Assembly: GCA_037179385.1 (NCBI GenBank)
Contig: CM074193.1
Span: forward strand, 43,925,082 to 43,989,081
Source: Holothuria scabra
Taxonomy: Eukaryota; Echinodermata; Holothuroidea; Aspidochirotida; Holothuriidae
Direction of reading: 5' to 3'
DNA length: 64,000 nucleotides
The notes under the pieces: generated by a model
What the model was told of the DNA's origin: nothing
Seen by the model: the letters and a program-made list of their open reading frames with translations, nothing else
Database searches by the model: none
In this document: positions 23,083 to 36,249 of the stretch, piece by piece
How positions within the stretch are numbered: the first letter of the stretch is position 1
How the letters are laid out: each line of letters begins with the position of its first letter
Program-made: the position numbers and the translations under genes

Positions 23083-24515
23083 CTATCCTCACACAAAAGC
23101 CAGTTCTTAAGAATATCAGCAATTCAGCAGGTAACATTACTATGAAAAATCAGCTAATTTCCGAACAAATTTAGAAGGGTTGAAAATATGTGAAAATGTA
23201 TTTAAAGTCAAAGGCAGCTTGAGACTCTAAAGGGCGAGGATTTTTTAGCATTGGACTTCCGCCCTGTTGCCCACAGGCCTTTCCTGAATATAACTTTGAT
23301 AAACATGCATTTGTTTGAAGTTTGTCGTTGAATTAGTAATTTTGCAACCCCCACCTCTCCCGTTTGAAATGAAAACAAAAATGTCCTCAGTACTTTAACT
23401 GTGCGTTTGAACGTGCAATGAGGCACAATTGAACGTAAAAATCCACATTTATTACTTGTTAGGATTACTAAAATTGATATCCAAGTTAACCTAAAGTTTT
23501 CAGAATATCGATTAATTCTTTCTAAAATGACCTACGGAGTGACTTCACATCCCCGAACTTAACCAGGATCATGCATCTGACTAAAGTGATAATTTCATCG
23601 GACCTCAATCCACCTTTATATGTATCATTTTAAGTTGGACTCATTTACAGCTACCCCCCCCCCCTTCTACGTATAAAATTATTCCGGTTTCAACGCTGTG
23701 TGCCTAAAAGGGAGGACGTCCTGTGTGTTTAAAAAGTCGTTGTTAAAGACGTTTTTCTATGTATAAATTTTGTCAAGATAATCACTGTTTCCACAAAGGC
23801 CTCTTGCCAGTTAGCATATGCAACAAGCTTTCGAAAGCACTCGGAATCATTCCCACGAGAAGCGACCTATTTGCTACTTTTACGTTCTTGGTATCCGGCC
23901 ACGAATTACGATATATGTGCTTTGAGTTTGTCTCCTTCAACTGACTAGTGCCCTACGGAAGCGCATTTGAGGCGACTTGGGTCATGCTGAGACCTCCTTT
24001 TTGAAGTTACTTCCACAAACTACAGTGCAGATCTCCAGTGAATAGGTTGCACCGTCATTGCCACTTTCGCAATATCAATAAGGTATAGTTCATCAATTAA
24101 TTAAGGATTAAAAACAGAGTCCGTATTTTTGTGGCTTAGGAATAGCCTGCATGCCAGTGGATGTTCAATCTCAGCTCCGCTTACCCCAGTTTGTGACAAA
24201 CCTTCTTTTTAGCACATCTTTAACGAAAAGTCATGAAATCTCTCCGTTATCACAGATATTCAATCATCAAAAAGGCAAAAATGGCAATGGCCAAGCCTCT
24301 TATAAAAGGGAAAGATAACGCCTGCGTCTAGGGGGAAATGAACGTCCTTTAAATTTATTTTGCCTTTTTCAAAAAGCCTAGATGCAAAGTGCTTCGAAAT
24401 TTCCTGCTAATTTTGGAGGTTTGGTGTAGTGGTTTATTTAGGTATTATTTATTTTGTACCCTTTCATGCAGACGTTTTTATTGGTTTCGATGAAAGAGAA
24501 ACCTATGCATTCATG
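23083..24515. other. Anonymous intergenic stretch
   Basis: Poly-C at about 23656-23664. Positions 24340-24410 resemble, inverted, the tail of the hAT-like family (GCCTAGATGCAAAGTG). No gene recognised. Confidence 0.4.
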
Positions 24516-24517
24516 AT

Positions 24518-24576
24518 GGCGTGTGTGTAGGTGTGTGTGTGCGCGCGTGTGTGTGTGAGTGTGTGTGTGTTTGTGA
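24518..24576. repeat. GT/GC microsatellite
   Basis: Alternating GT with GC and GA interruptions, directly before the ~135-bp tandem array. Confidence 0.9.
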
Positions 24577-24581
24577 CGCTT

Positions 24582-25570
24582 TGCTCGTTGACACAATATC
24601 TCAAGATAGGAACGTCTGACAGTTTTCAGACTTGGTATATAGCTGCCGCAAACTGAGAGATGGAACCCTATTGTTTTTGGTGGAGGTCATTTGTGGTCAC
24701 CAGGGGTCAAAGTCTGAAAATCTTGCTAACGCAATATCTCAAGGTAAGACACTTGGATAGATTTCATATTTGGTATATGAATATGTTATGGTAAGAAGAT
24801 GGTCCCTATAGATTTTGGCAGAGGTCGAAAGTCATCTGGGGTCACCAGGGGTCAAAGTCTGAAAATCTTGTTAACGCAATATCCCAAGGTAGGAAACTTG
24901 CATGGATTTCGCATTTGGTATGTGGATGCGTTATGGCAAGAATATGGTCCCTATTGATTCTGGCGGAGGTCAAAGGTCATCCGGGGTCACGTGGGCTCAA
25001 AGTCTTAAAATCTCGTTAACGCGAAAATCTGAAAATCTCGTTAACGCGATATCTCAAGATGAAACTCGGATAAATTTCGTAATTGGTATGTGGATGCGGC
25101 GTTATGGTCAAAAGATGACCCCTATTGTTTTGGGCGGAGGTCAAAGGTCACCCGGGGTCATCGGGATCAAAGTCTGAAAATCTCATTAAAACGATATCAA
25201 AAGATAGGAAACATTGATAGATCCTACAGTATATGTAGTATGTGGACACATTTTGGTCTCTTTTGTTCTTGGTGGAGGTCCACGGATATTTGGGGTCAGC
25301 AGGTGTCAAAGTCTGAAACCTTTTAATGCAATATGTCAAGATAGCTCTCTTTCTATCTGTCTGTCTGTCTGTCTGTCTATCTTTCTTTCTTTCTATATCT
25401 TAGATGGATCTCAAAGGTCATGTGGGGTCACTCGAGATCAAAATGTAAATGAAAACCTTGTTAGGTGTTACCACATCTCAAGGTGAGAAACTGAATGGAT
25501 GCACTTTATGGTGAGAAGATGTTCCCTATTTTTGTCTGTGGAGGTCAAAGGTCATTTGAGATAACAAAAT
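24582..25570. repeat. Tandem array of a ~135-bp unit, seven copies
   Basis: Each unit has AACGCAATATCTCAAG, then TTGGTATGTGGATG, GTCCCTATTG, GGAGGTCAAAGGTCA, GGGGTCAC and GGTCAAAGTCTGAAAATC. The GGAGGTC landmark falls near 24683, 24821, 24966, 25137, 25274, 25407 and 25541, so spacing is 133-145 bp except one 171-bp step caused by a partial duplication at about 25020-25055. Units diverge toward both ends. Short open frames crossing the units are by-products of the repeat. Confidence 0.93.
25340..25396. repeat. CTGT/CTTT microsatellite inside the tandem array
   Basis: Runs of CTGT and CTTT units between the fifth and sixth units of the array. Confidence 0.85.
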
Positions 25571-25859
25571 TAATTTTCGAATATGCTAGTATATCATTTG
25601 AATGAGAAGATATGGTAGATGATGGCATTACTTGAAAAAGAATATTTATGTATCAAACGAAACCTCAATGCATTTTTGCATTCTGGTTAAAGTTGTTTTG
25701 AGGTGGGGTAGGGTTACATCCTCCTCGTTTCCCCTAGGCTTAGGTGAAGTACCTTAGTGCCCGACACTTCAATTTCTCATCTGCTACAACTCTCAAAGGG
25801 TGTGTTCTGGCTGGAAATTCAGGTGTTAACTTTTTGTTTCCAAATGTAGGTAAGAACAC

Positions 25860-26118
25860 CAATCAAACCCTACCTCGGAACGAACGAGGGTTATTTTTTC
25901 GTTCAGTTCGCCGCTGCGGTGAAAAAACGGGTAAAAAGGTCTAATGCAGCCGCGGATGCTAGTAAAATCCCCACCTTCTGACCAAAAGTCTGGCTGTAGA
26001 CAGTTTGGTGGAAGTGGATTTGAGTAATAGCCATTGTTCAATTTAAACTTTGCGAACTATGTTTTTATACCGGAGATTTATGTGTTCTTCCGACTGATGA
26101 AGCAGTGGTTAAAATAGG
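25860..26118 (+). repeat. Interspersed repeat, copy 1 of a local pair
   Basis: It aligns with 26283-26542 through TTCGTTCAGTTCG, CGCTGCG, GCAGCCGCG, AGTCTGG, TAGCCATTGTT and GGAGATTTATGTGTTCTT. A third partial copy, inverted, is at about 47575-47705. No coding signal; class unknown. Confidence 0.7.
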
Positions 26119-26137
26119 GAGCTATTCTACAGATCCC

Positions 26138-26248
26138 TGGGAATCTCATTTCCTTTCGGATGCGAGAAAGTTGCAGACCATTAAAGCCAAGTACTTAGCA
26201 AATTAACAGGTCCTTGGTGCAGGTTGGCTAGAGTGTTCCCGCCGCAGA
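26138..26248 (+). repeat. Short interspersed repeat, copy 1
   Basis: CTCATTTCCTTTCGGATGC, AGTAGCAAATTAAC-like and GTTCCCGCCG words match 27163-27272. It sits between the two copies of the larger repeat. Unknown class. Confidence 0.6.
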
Positions 26249-26282
26249 AATACAGAAAGAGTGAATGTTGAGTAATTAAATC

Positions 26283-26542
26283 CTATACCCTCGGAGCGAA
26301 GGAGATTAGTTCGTTCAGTACGTTGCTGCGAAAAAATAAAACTAAAAATTAAAAAAAAAAAAAAAAAAAAAACGAACGACAGCCGCGAAGGCTAATCAAA
26401 CCCCACTTTTCGCCCAGAAGTCTGGTTGCAGAGAGTTCGGTGGGAGGTGGTTTGAATATTAGCCATTGTTTGATGTAAACTTTGCAAATGGCGTTTTTGT
26501 AGTGGCCGGAGATTTATGTGTTCTTAACTAATAGAGCGATGC
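26283..26542 (+). repeat. Interspersed repeat, copy 2 of a local pair
   Basis: Same unit as 25860-26118, about 420 bp downstream in the same orientation, with an internal poly-A run at about 26349-26371. The copies may result from a local duplication that included the short repeat between them. Confidence 0.7.
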
Positions 26543-26546
26543 TTAA

Positions 26547-26906
26547 AGCGGCTCATTGAGTTGGTTTGTGAAATCCAACAAATTTTTCCAAACCTGTTAA
26601 GTTTTTCTCACATAACAATGACAAATGGTCAAACTTAGACCATCCCCATATCCTACATAGAAATAACTGTTTTATGAGTAAGTAATTAATGGTTCAATTC
26701 GGTTTGCAAAAATTTGTGACCAGACACTTTTTCAAATTATACACAAATCTGTTACAAGTCTGGACATACCAAAACTCAAAATTTTAACTTTTTGTGTAAC
26801 TATTGGGTACAAAAATTGACTTGTTATATTAACTATAAGCATTTTAATGTGGTAGTGACCCTTGAACACTCTCAGTAAGGTATCAATATCAACTCAATGA
26901 GCCTCT
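26547..26906. mobile_element. TTAA-type miniature transposon (family A), copy 1
   Basis: A 360-bp element with ends AGCGGCTCATTGAGTTG and, inverted, AGAGGCTCATTGAGTTG, flanked by TTAA (26543-26546 and 26907-26910). Internal words TGGTCAAACTTAGAC and AAATAACTGTTTT recur in copy 2 at 38300. Non-coding. Confidence 0.92.
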
Positions 26907-26934
26907 TTAAAGCAAAAGGGCGTTCCTATAGTTT

Positions 26935-27155
26935 CCTAGGTTAGGTTAGGTTAGATGAAATTGTACGGTCCAGTTTCCAACTGATTGGTTCAAGTCGAGC
27001 CGCTTATGGCCTTTTTTCAGTTCTGGCTCACTGGTTTGTTTTCCCTACTCATTGCTAATACTGAGCACCAAGCACAATAGCAGTAGGTTACGTTTTTAAA
27101 GCCTTCGGTATGACCCGCCCAGGACTCAAACTCCCGACCTCCCGACTGTACAGTA
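26935..27155 (-). repeat. SINE-like interspersed repeat, copy 2
   Basis: It begins with GGTTAGGTTAGGTTAG and includes TTCAAGTCGAGCC, TCTGGCTCACTGG and AAAGCCTTCGGTATGACC. Read on the minus strand, GGGAGTTTGAGTCC is a degenerate B-box-like word. Related to 16006-16200 and to 39528-39630 (inverted). Confidence 0.6.
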
Positions 27156-27162
27156 TACCCGG

Positions 27163-27272
27163 GAAGCTCATTTCCTTTCGGATGCTAAGCAGTGGCAGAC
27201 CATTTAAGCATATTAAGTAGCAAATTAACCGGCACGTCCTCGATGCTGGTTGTCTACGGTGCTCCCGCCGTG
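27163..27272 (+). repeat. Short interspersed repeat, copy 2
   Basis: Matches 26138-26248 over most of its length. Lies directly after the SINE-like repeat. Confidence 0.6.
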
Positions 27273-28019
27273 GAGAGACAGCGACGAGTAGTGTTTTACC
27301 TTTAAAGGAATGTGAAGCTTCTATACCAACAGTACCTACGTTGTTAGTCAGGACCTAGGAGTACATCTACCGCATGAAACATTGACGTAGGAAACAGCAG
27401 GGGGAAAGACTGACCCCCCCAATAAGCGCAAGACCTAAAATTGGACAAAATTCGGACAGACACTTGAGTTTTTAAAATGTGCATTTGCTTTAGAAAAGTC
27501 CCAAAGTGCCACAAATTTTAAAAGGATATGCCCGAAAAGAGAAGAAATCATCATAGTCGCGGTAAAATCTTCATGAAAAATCATAACGGTTACAAAAAAA
27601 CTAGCTAGCATCCGTGAGCTTTGCTTCCGTCACAGTCGTTCACAACACAATGCCCGAAATCATGGTCGAATGCGGTATCCGAACTCTGTCAAGCAGTTGC
27701 TCAATAAATAGAAAAGGATCATAGCCATTTTAACCTATTTAAGAAAAATAGGCGAGGTAAACAAATCAAGTTTGGAAAACATGTGGCTAAAAGAAAGTAT
27801 CATTCTTCAGCCTGTTTTTAAATCCGAGTCTTGAGTGGGCAACACGATGCCTGAAATGACCGGTTATTGAATACTTCCAAAATTTTGCCCCGGCCGAGAA
27901 ACTGGAAACGCTGCATGCAAGTCTTACCTAAACTTTGTCCGAAGTGGTGAGAAATTCAGGGCTAAGACATTGAAAAAAATGCTGGCCAGGCCATTTTCAC
28001 TTGTCAATTTTAAAACACG
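27273..28019. other. Anonymous intergenic stretch
   Basis: No gene, RNA or clear repeat recognised. Confidence 0.4.
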
Positions 28020-28955
28020 GACACACGGGCCGTGTTCAGCTGTTCAGGTGCAGTGTTTAGTAGTTTGCCATCTACCATGCCGGTAGATCAGAATTCAGGC
28101 AACGGTGATGAAAATCGGGTAGTTTGTTTTTCAAAACCATAATGATATACAGTAGTGTGAGAATTTCTTCCTGAACGTCAGCCTGAAAAATCATTTAAAG
28201 CCACCTCATAACGTGACATTTTTTCAAAAGATTTTAGAAGTTAGATCATTTATAGTCGGAGTTATGGCAGCCACATACACAATTTCATCAATTAAGTACA
28301 TCTTGTACATCTATTGCGACTCTTGCCATTTATCCAAGAGTCGCAATAGAGTAAAAAGAGATTACGATGTTTTCAATTCCGTTCTATAGTTTTCCTCCCA
28401 AAAAGATATTACAAAACCATTCCATGCAATGGTGGTTGTAAACTTTATCTGGTAATTTCTGATCACTTAGCAAGTTGCTTCATTTTTGGTTGATTATTGA
28501 AAACGAAAACTCAAAATGAAGTCTGCTTCGATTCTGCGTATCAGCCCGGGAAATGCTATTTCTTGTCATCTGAGAAATGGTGATTTTTCAAAATTTTCTG
28601 TACACTCTGCTCCAACCGTTAGTGGCCCTTAGTTAGATAGTGTTCTGATCAGAATTGCTGTTTTCAAACAAAGCAACTTTTGAACATATTCCTGATCACT
28701 CTGAAATTTGCTTATTTAATCTGAAGTAACATTTATTGCAAGCGAAACTCAAAATATAGCGACTGCTTAGTTTTAAGGCTTATGAACGGTGAAATGTTAT
28801 TTCCGGCTGTCTGAAGGGTCCCATTTTCAAATTTCTGGACGCTCTGTGCTGGTGGCGCTCCTCTTATAAAGTCTTTAGGACAGGATTACATTTTCGGGCA
28901 AATAATATTCTGCCCCTCCCCAAACTGAAAATACTCCCGTACACCTTTGGAAAGA
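28020..28955 (+). mobile_element. Diverged relative of the hairpin-module transposon family
   Basis: It aligns with 58050-58935 through GGTGATGAAAATC, CAGTAGTGTGA, CTGGTAATTTCTGATCACTTAG, GAAATGCTATTT and CCCCTCC...CTCCCGT near the end, and with the 6134-7144 element through the hairpin module (about 28560-28635 and 28790-28870). The hairpins here are eroded. Non-coding. Confidence 0.65.
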
Positions 28956-31900
28956 AATTATCAATCATATCATGGTTGCAAGTGGAGTTGGGTGAGCTTT
29001 TTCACCCCAAAAGAAACTAAGTTTTCTTTTTGCGGACAATGTTCCAGACGTAAGCTATTTACTCCATATATTCATTTTCACTTCTTTTCTATCGATAAAA
29101 GGCTACATGCATAACCCTACATTTCTGCATGATACTGGGTATACGTTGTCCTATATATGTTATAGCTGACGGACAAAAATACGCTGATCGGGAATCGGGT
29201 GTACAACAAGAGTCGAAATTGTTTGTTTTACACTTCACACAAAATGGCCCTTGAGACTACATCGACAGTTGTTCCTCTCTTTTACCACACAGTTATATAT
29301 TCCCTTGTCAAAGTGACTGAACTTCGTCGCTGGAGGACAAAGTTACAGACTACTTCTCGCCACGGTCAAGGTATTCTTGCCACATTGACGTGTACTGCAG
29401 GCGATTGAAGGTCAGTCACTATTCACGCCGCCGGTAAGAGTTACCATGCTGAATTGAGGACGTTCGATGATGCTTTGAACCTGTGAAGTGCACTAAAAAG
29501 AAAAAATACAATAAAGTTACCAATGCCTTCCAGACAAGAAATATGTTAGGTGCTATCATCAACCGGTTAACTATTAGCACACCTTTGAGCATAAATCATT
29601 GTTAATATTATCAACACATGCAAAATGCGGATGAAGTTGGAGGGATTGATGTGATGCACTCAGTTGAATATATAAGTTGCTTCATGAAGGATATACCTTG
29701 CCGTGAAATGTCAACTGCTTGAGCATGTGCTTGCAGGCAAAGAAAGCTTTGATATGCGCCAAACTTGTTGGTACCCTCCAAACATTTGGTCGCATTGGAG
29801 AAAAATTTTGGCGCATAGGCGTCCACTCGGGTCACATTGTACAGGACTGCTCTGGACTTCGATTAGGCCCCCTATATTATGAATGCGTGCGTATCGGATT
29901 ATATGTTTATCATTCTAACGTAGCGTTCCAGATAAATCTTACCGGTACTTAGACAAGGATGTGGGAGTGATAAACTCAGTAGTGCATCTTTGACTATGTG
30001 CAAGGTTTTTTAGCGTGACTGTTTATGCGTGGATCATTCTAATTGACATCAACAACAACGATCCGAGGGAGGGTTCAAATCTCAATTGCCTTCATTTCCC
30101 TATATTGACCTAATGTATTGACGTTACACTGACGTCATGTTGGAGCAATAACAAAGAAACACGTGGTCTCACCATTGAATTTTGTGTAGAACATATATGG
30201 CTGGATGGCCACCATGTACCGATCTATATAGTGGTGTATATAAAGGCTTGTGGGCCGCACATAGTAGAACTAGCCCTACTTGTGTAGAAGATCATATTAG
30301 TTTACCAGTAAGCTGTTTGTTTTTGCATTTTCTTATGTTGGTTTGTTTTGCATCCGAAGCAGGGCGTACTTTTTGTAACTTCACATGCGTAAGGTCCATA
30401 GGAACCCCAAGCTTTAGCTTAAGTTTTTTCCCCATAATATCTATTAAGCGGTATGTATGCAGTTTTTGATGGAGAATGGAGATAGTTGCAATGACACGCA
30501 CCAACTTGCGTTGCAAATCACACTTTCTGCTCTGCGATGTCATATGCATAAAAACATATTCCTGATTGGGAAAATGTGGTTACAATTCTATCATAAAATG
30601 AAATCCAACCTAAGTTAAAAAATTAAGCAAATTGATTCTGGATATAAGACAAACATTCTCACACTTTGAACCTGTATACCAGTGGAATCTCAAGCGTCAA
30701 GAGCATTGTACTATCTAGTGGCATCGCACTGCTCTAACTGTTATAAATCAAATGGCTGAGTATGTATGCCGAGAAAACCTTCGAAGTTACGATGGCAACA
30801 AGGTTCATTCTAAATAGTGCACTGCCTGAGAATTGATCCAATTCCAGCGTATAGGCTGAAAATGTCTGCTTTACAGGCAGAATAGTTCTGCTGCTTTGCA
30901 GGAAGTCAAAGCGATCCGTTGAATTATTTGTTACAAAAAAGGGTGATGGTTTCGAAATTCCATCATTCATTCAGGCTGGTTTCTACAAATGAAAACGCAA
31001 ATAATATCCTTGTGGAGACCAGAATCTGGACGCTTGTGCACCTGGATCAAGTACTTGTCGGAAATTTCCCCAAATATTAGCTATTTTGATTGAATTGGAT
31101 CTTCAGTGCAAACTAATGTGATGACCAGTTTGGCATTCTCCTACGCATTTACATGGTAGAATTTAATCGTTGCCACTAAATGCGCTCAAAGAATTATTGG
31201 AATTATGAGTATACCCACCCCTGAGAAAAAAGTTATAGTTAACCATACTGGCGGGACTCAGAAGTAAGAACAGTCTTTGTACTTCCGGCTCCCATGATTC
31301 CGTTGGTGCAGTTTTAGCACAATTTATGTAAGTCATTGTGTTTCGTTCAAATCTCGATTAGGGGAGTTTGACGGGAACTGTAAGGACAGCTCCCTGGTTT
31401 GAAGCGTCATCAATTAATCGCAGGACTAACGTGAATATTATAAGCATGTTCATAAATTTCACGTGGTCTTTTTACAAATTGTCCTCATTTGAGGCAAGCA
31501 ACCTAGAAGAAATACGACCAGATTTTCAGTTGACATAAAATTATTTCCTTCACGTTCACTAGTGGTAGCAAATGTAAGGTCAATATTTCCAATCTGCACT
31601 TTGAAGTTCTATTCAAATTTCCGATCGAAAACTTATATTTGAGGTCACTCATCGCGCAAACCCATGTCAAAACAGAATTTGCCGAAACCGTTGCATTTTC
31701 CCCAGAATGTTTGAAAATGGAAAGCTTAATGTATTTAAAAAGGGGCACTGTTTACTTGTCTGGCTTAAATTGTACCTTGCTTCTACACTCACAAATTCAT
31801 TACTCAATCAACCTTATTTCATTTTGTGTTTGCGGCCATTAAGTTGGAAAATCGTTTATTGTTTGGTACGGTAATGCACTGGTATTGTAATTTCTGAAAA

Positions 31901-34900
31901 ACCGGAGCAGCTATTATAGGCCTATGTATGGTATACGTCGAGGACCGGATATTTCGATTTATAGGTGTGGTTGCCCTTACCCCTTTCAGTTGTTGAGGAA
32001 GTCATAGTGTAACTGCCGCGGCGGTCCTAAGGCTGGACATGTAGCCCACATGCATAGCTTTAGAAGTGCAATTTTGTGTAAGGTGATGCACTTGCATTTC
32101 TCTCTGCAGGTGTCTTCATCTATTCGTCTGAAACTCAAATCAGGATTTGAATGGCTCCTGATGGAATTCACATTTTAGTCGAATCACCTCATCTGCACGT
32201 AACAGGTTATATATACACATAATTTGTTTAGTCGTATTCAGTGAAGGGGCACGACAGACAGTCAGTTCTGTCCGGTGGGAATGACCCCGAAAATGCCCCA
32301 GTCCTAAGAAACATCCTTTCCCCTACGTACAAGTAATCTTTTACTTCAGTAGGTGTGAAATTTACCTCGAAGCGAATGATGTCATTTAATAATATGTGAC
32401 AGAGATTTCAAGTATTTGAAGTGAAGCCTACATCAAATTATCCCATCTGTATGTAGGAGACAAATTCCTCCCGGATATGCAAACGAAGGCTTGCACCTGA
32501 CTGATGAGCAACGTCTAATTTCATTACTCCAACACCAACGTCATGCCTGTAAATCTTTCTCTATTTTTTGGCAACGGGCTTGTGCGTGGGGTTCACATTT
32601 TGGTGTGTAAGCATGCACACTTCAAATATGTAAATCTGGCCCTTGAAACTGCTTATTAACGAAGCTATCAAAATTCTTCATCAACCATAAACACCGGGTG
32701 ACATAAGCAGTTGTCTACAGTCAGGAAAGTTACCGTGCTAGTCTGAGTTCTGAGTCGAACACACACACACGCGCGCGCACCCTCCACACACAAACCCATA
32801 CACACACAAAAACAAACAAACAAAAAACAATCGTCTGCCGCGCCGGGGTAATGTGTCTAGCCAGCTACGTGTTTCAGAGCTGCAAGGCATTAAGTAGGCT
32901 AATGTTTGAGTGACCAACTTGATCGTTGAAAGCCAATGAAATGTAGACTGTTGAAAATGTCTGTGCATTTATAGAAAATAAAATGAAGAGAAACAAAAAA
33001 AAAAAATGCATAAAAAGTACTGTCAACTCATTGTCAACACTTCAAATGTATTTTTATGTATTTCTTTATTTTTGTTTTCGTCTCTAATTGTACCTGCAAA
33101 AATTTTGTAATATCACAAATACTTTTCACAGTCTGACAGTGCTCACTGCGGGAATGACTTCGGAAACAAAGCGCCTTTTACAAGATGTATATGCCTACAG
33201 CCTGGTGTTTCACGAATGCGGAAAAATATTTTCATCCTTCCACAAAAGACGCTTTTAGAACTCGTTTCGTCTCCTTCGAGTTCCCCCCTTTTCTTGATTA
33301 TGATAACAGCTTGAAGCAGTCTGAAATCCTGAGACTTTATCCATTCCTCGGAGGGTTTCTCTTGAGTAGAGGCATGTTTTCAGAACAATATTGTTATGAT
33401 CATGCTAACTTTTTGACCTTAGCTTATGAGGCCATGTTTACTATTTAGCTAGGTATTGAGAAAAACACGGTTCAAAACACTCGAAATGTTTTGGGAGCAT
33501 GATCTGTTGAACGTATTCACTTTTACACTGTTTGTTTGAGAAACATAACCAGATGAGAATACTTTAGAGCATCGAACGCTAACGACGGATTGCTTTCCAC
33601 CGCTCCCGACATTGACTGCGTAGCAAACTGTGGGACATATTCATTGATCAGTCATATCCCCACCAAGCCTTACAGGGGACGGAACAAACCGAGTCCGCTC
33701 CGCGGGGAACTCCCGAAATAGATTGATTTCTCAAAGCCACATGAAGAGATGGGCAAAGGGTCGTTGAGGAATGGGGGTTGGAATACTGAGAATCGGACAC
33801 TAACATTGTGATAAGTTCCAGTTTGAAAATGTTTGTCTCTGTTTGAAATTACCTTTGAAAATGTCAAAATTGGACAGTACTGGCTGAGTCATCCTCCAAT
33901 CTTAGAATCACTTCCACAGATACAATGGATATTTGCAGTGCTGGATGACAGCTATATTGCACCGTGTTCGTGACAGAGGTTTTGATGCCACAATCTGCGG
34001 TGATTAAAAATCATCGACTTCTATTTTACGTCTTCCTTAGTTTAAACATGTATTGTTGATTATTATAAAAAAAAAAAAAAAAACTAAAACATATCATTAT
34101 AATTAATGACTTTGTGTGAAAAGGGGGAGGTGGAGTCAGACCCTCCTGCAAACCGAAAGTCTCTAGCTTTTATCATTTTGTTTTAAAGGATGACAACAAT
34201 GATGCAGTTGTTAGACGAATCCGGACAGTAAGTGATTATCTGATTGTAGTCCGCCATAACTGGGGTTTATTAGCCTACCTTTTAATCTTTCGAAATCCTT
34301 GATTACCTGTACCATGGATGGTTGTACACTGAATTGTATCTTGAATTCCTCAATTTCACTGAATAGAGGGTTTGAAATTCACTTTTGAGGCTGTTGAACC
34401 CAACTAACGGTTGTCTGCTGTCACTAAAACAAGCGCTGATCGGATTCGTCTATAAAAGGAGTGCTTTTTACTGAGTTATGAGGAACAAACATTTAGAGTG
34501 CTACCGGCGGCATTGCTGATTTTAGGGGGTAGTTCCAAAAAGGATACAAATGTGTGCCTTGCCTTACAAATACCAAAGGTGTTTATGCACTTGTTAGATG
34601 CACCCTCTTACCCTGAGAAAGGCCGATCAATATTTTTTAGGAGCGCCAAACATATTTGTGCATTGACGCACCCCTCTGAAACTCAATTGACCCAACATTC
34701 CATAGATTTTGACACACACAAGACTACTCTAGAATATGAAGCACTTATGCAGCACCTAATAGCCTTGTTTGACGCAACATTTGGAGAATCTTGGCACACC
34801 CCTCCGTCACAACTCTGATGAACATGAAACACATTTGATTTACCTCTGTCCGGTGGTTAGGGATGCCTCTTGCAATTGACGTCCATTAAAGGAAATACGG

Positions 34901-36240
34901 TACTGATATAAGATGAGATCTTTGTTATTGTTTTCAGAACATGAATATTTAACCATGGTAGGCAGGCCCAAGTATGAATAGATAACTTTTACTGCTTTCT
35001 AAAGAATACAGCGACATCAAATGACTAACTTGCTCTATTTACTTTACTTCCTTGGGAAATAAAAAAGAGAACTCGAATTAAAGAAGGGAAGGGGAATTGG
35101 TACACACAATTAAGAAGCGCAAAAAACAAATATGGGTCTTTTCTTGCGTTAATAATTAACAAATAATTAATGACTTCTTTTAATGACAAGTGTTTTTGAG
35201 TATGATCCTTCGCCATCCTTTATTTCCTCATCTGATTTTGTTCTCCCCAGGTTTTCTGATTATGCAAGGCATGAATCATCGTCCGAATATACTCTAGGCG
35301 AAGAACTCAGTGCGCGGTAGGAGAACTACCGTGTTGAAGTAGGCCATCATCAATAATCATTCATCAGACGGTTTAACCGGGTATACCATACTTGAGTCGC
35401 CGTGATTTGGAGCCTCTCTTTATTATGTGAGACCTCTCTACATATCCGTTACATAAATGCATTTTTGCTACCCCTTTGTGTATGAGTCCTCCAACGTGGA
35501 AGTTATTACTCATGTTTGAAAATATCACAAGGGAACGTCTGTCTCTAACGCACTCACAGAATATTATCCCCGTACCTTGAGTGATAGGCTACGGGCTAAC
35601 TACCATGAAACGATAACAACTTCTACAGTTTGAATCAACTTCTTTCATTCAAATGACTTTTCTGACACATGACAGACATATTCGAGCAGTTAATAAGGAC
35701 CACTGTTCACTCACCGCTCTTGTGTAATTCGAAAGGAGATTATAATTGTCAATTGTTGGCTCAGTCTACTGATTAAACACAGACGTGTTCTTATAACTTA
35801 AATTCCTATTGTTATGGTCGTGAACGCCCGAGGGAGATTGGTTCCCTATATCAATACTATTATCAGTTAGCTTTATGTATAGTTCAATTTGAATAAAGCT
35901 GCACAGTTGACTAGCATGAACTGTTTGCTTCTATGTTATATTGTAATGTAGGCTAATCATACTCTACAGTCGTCTCCGCGTTGGGTCACAGATGTTCGTC
36001 TTAATAGCGGTACAAGCAACTGAAATAATGCTTGGAGCGTCGTTCACAAAAGAGTTTCTGGAATCGGGTCTTGATGCTTGTTAAAACTTCGTCATGGTCC
36101 GTCTGCAAGGCTTGAGACTACACTTCGAATGACAAATAGTCTCAGTCACGTACAGAATTGTAACCTAACATTCCGTTGAGAGATACAGTGGCTGGCCTAC
36201 ATGCTCTACTTAAGTCGAAATGCTACGGTGATGAGTGATG
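28956..36240. other. Long anonymous intergenic stretch
   Basis: No exon, RNA gene or clear transposon end was recognised in this 7.3 kb. There is a CA/CG microsatellite at about 32760-32781 and a poly-A run at about 34066-34084. TATA-like words at 34451-34458 and near 30237-30244 are not followed by a supported gene. It may hold distal regulation or unrecognised short exons of neighbouring genes. Confidence 0.4.
32757..32826. repeat. CA/CG microsatellite followed by A-rich repeats
   Basis: Alternating AC, then GC, then CA-rich and CAAA-rich sequence. Confidence 0.85.
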
Positions 36241-36249
36241 TGAGACAAA

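Noticed and set aside
24582..25570. Possible CRISPR-like array because of regularly spaced repeats
   Set aside because: The units are contiguous diverged ~135-bp repeats without unique spacers, in animal DNA.
34451..34818. TATAAAAG word followed by a 106-codon open frame
   Set aside because: The frame begins with GTG and has no ATG near its start; no domain or similarity is recognisable. The TATA word alone does not make a promoter.
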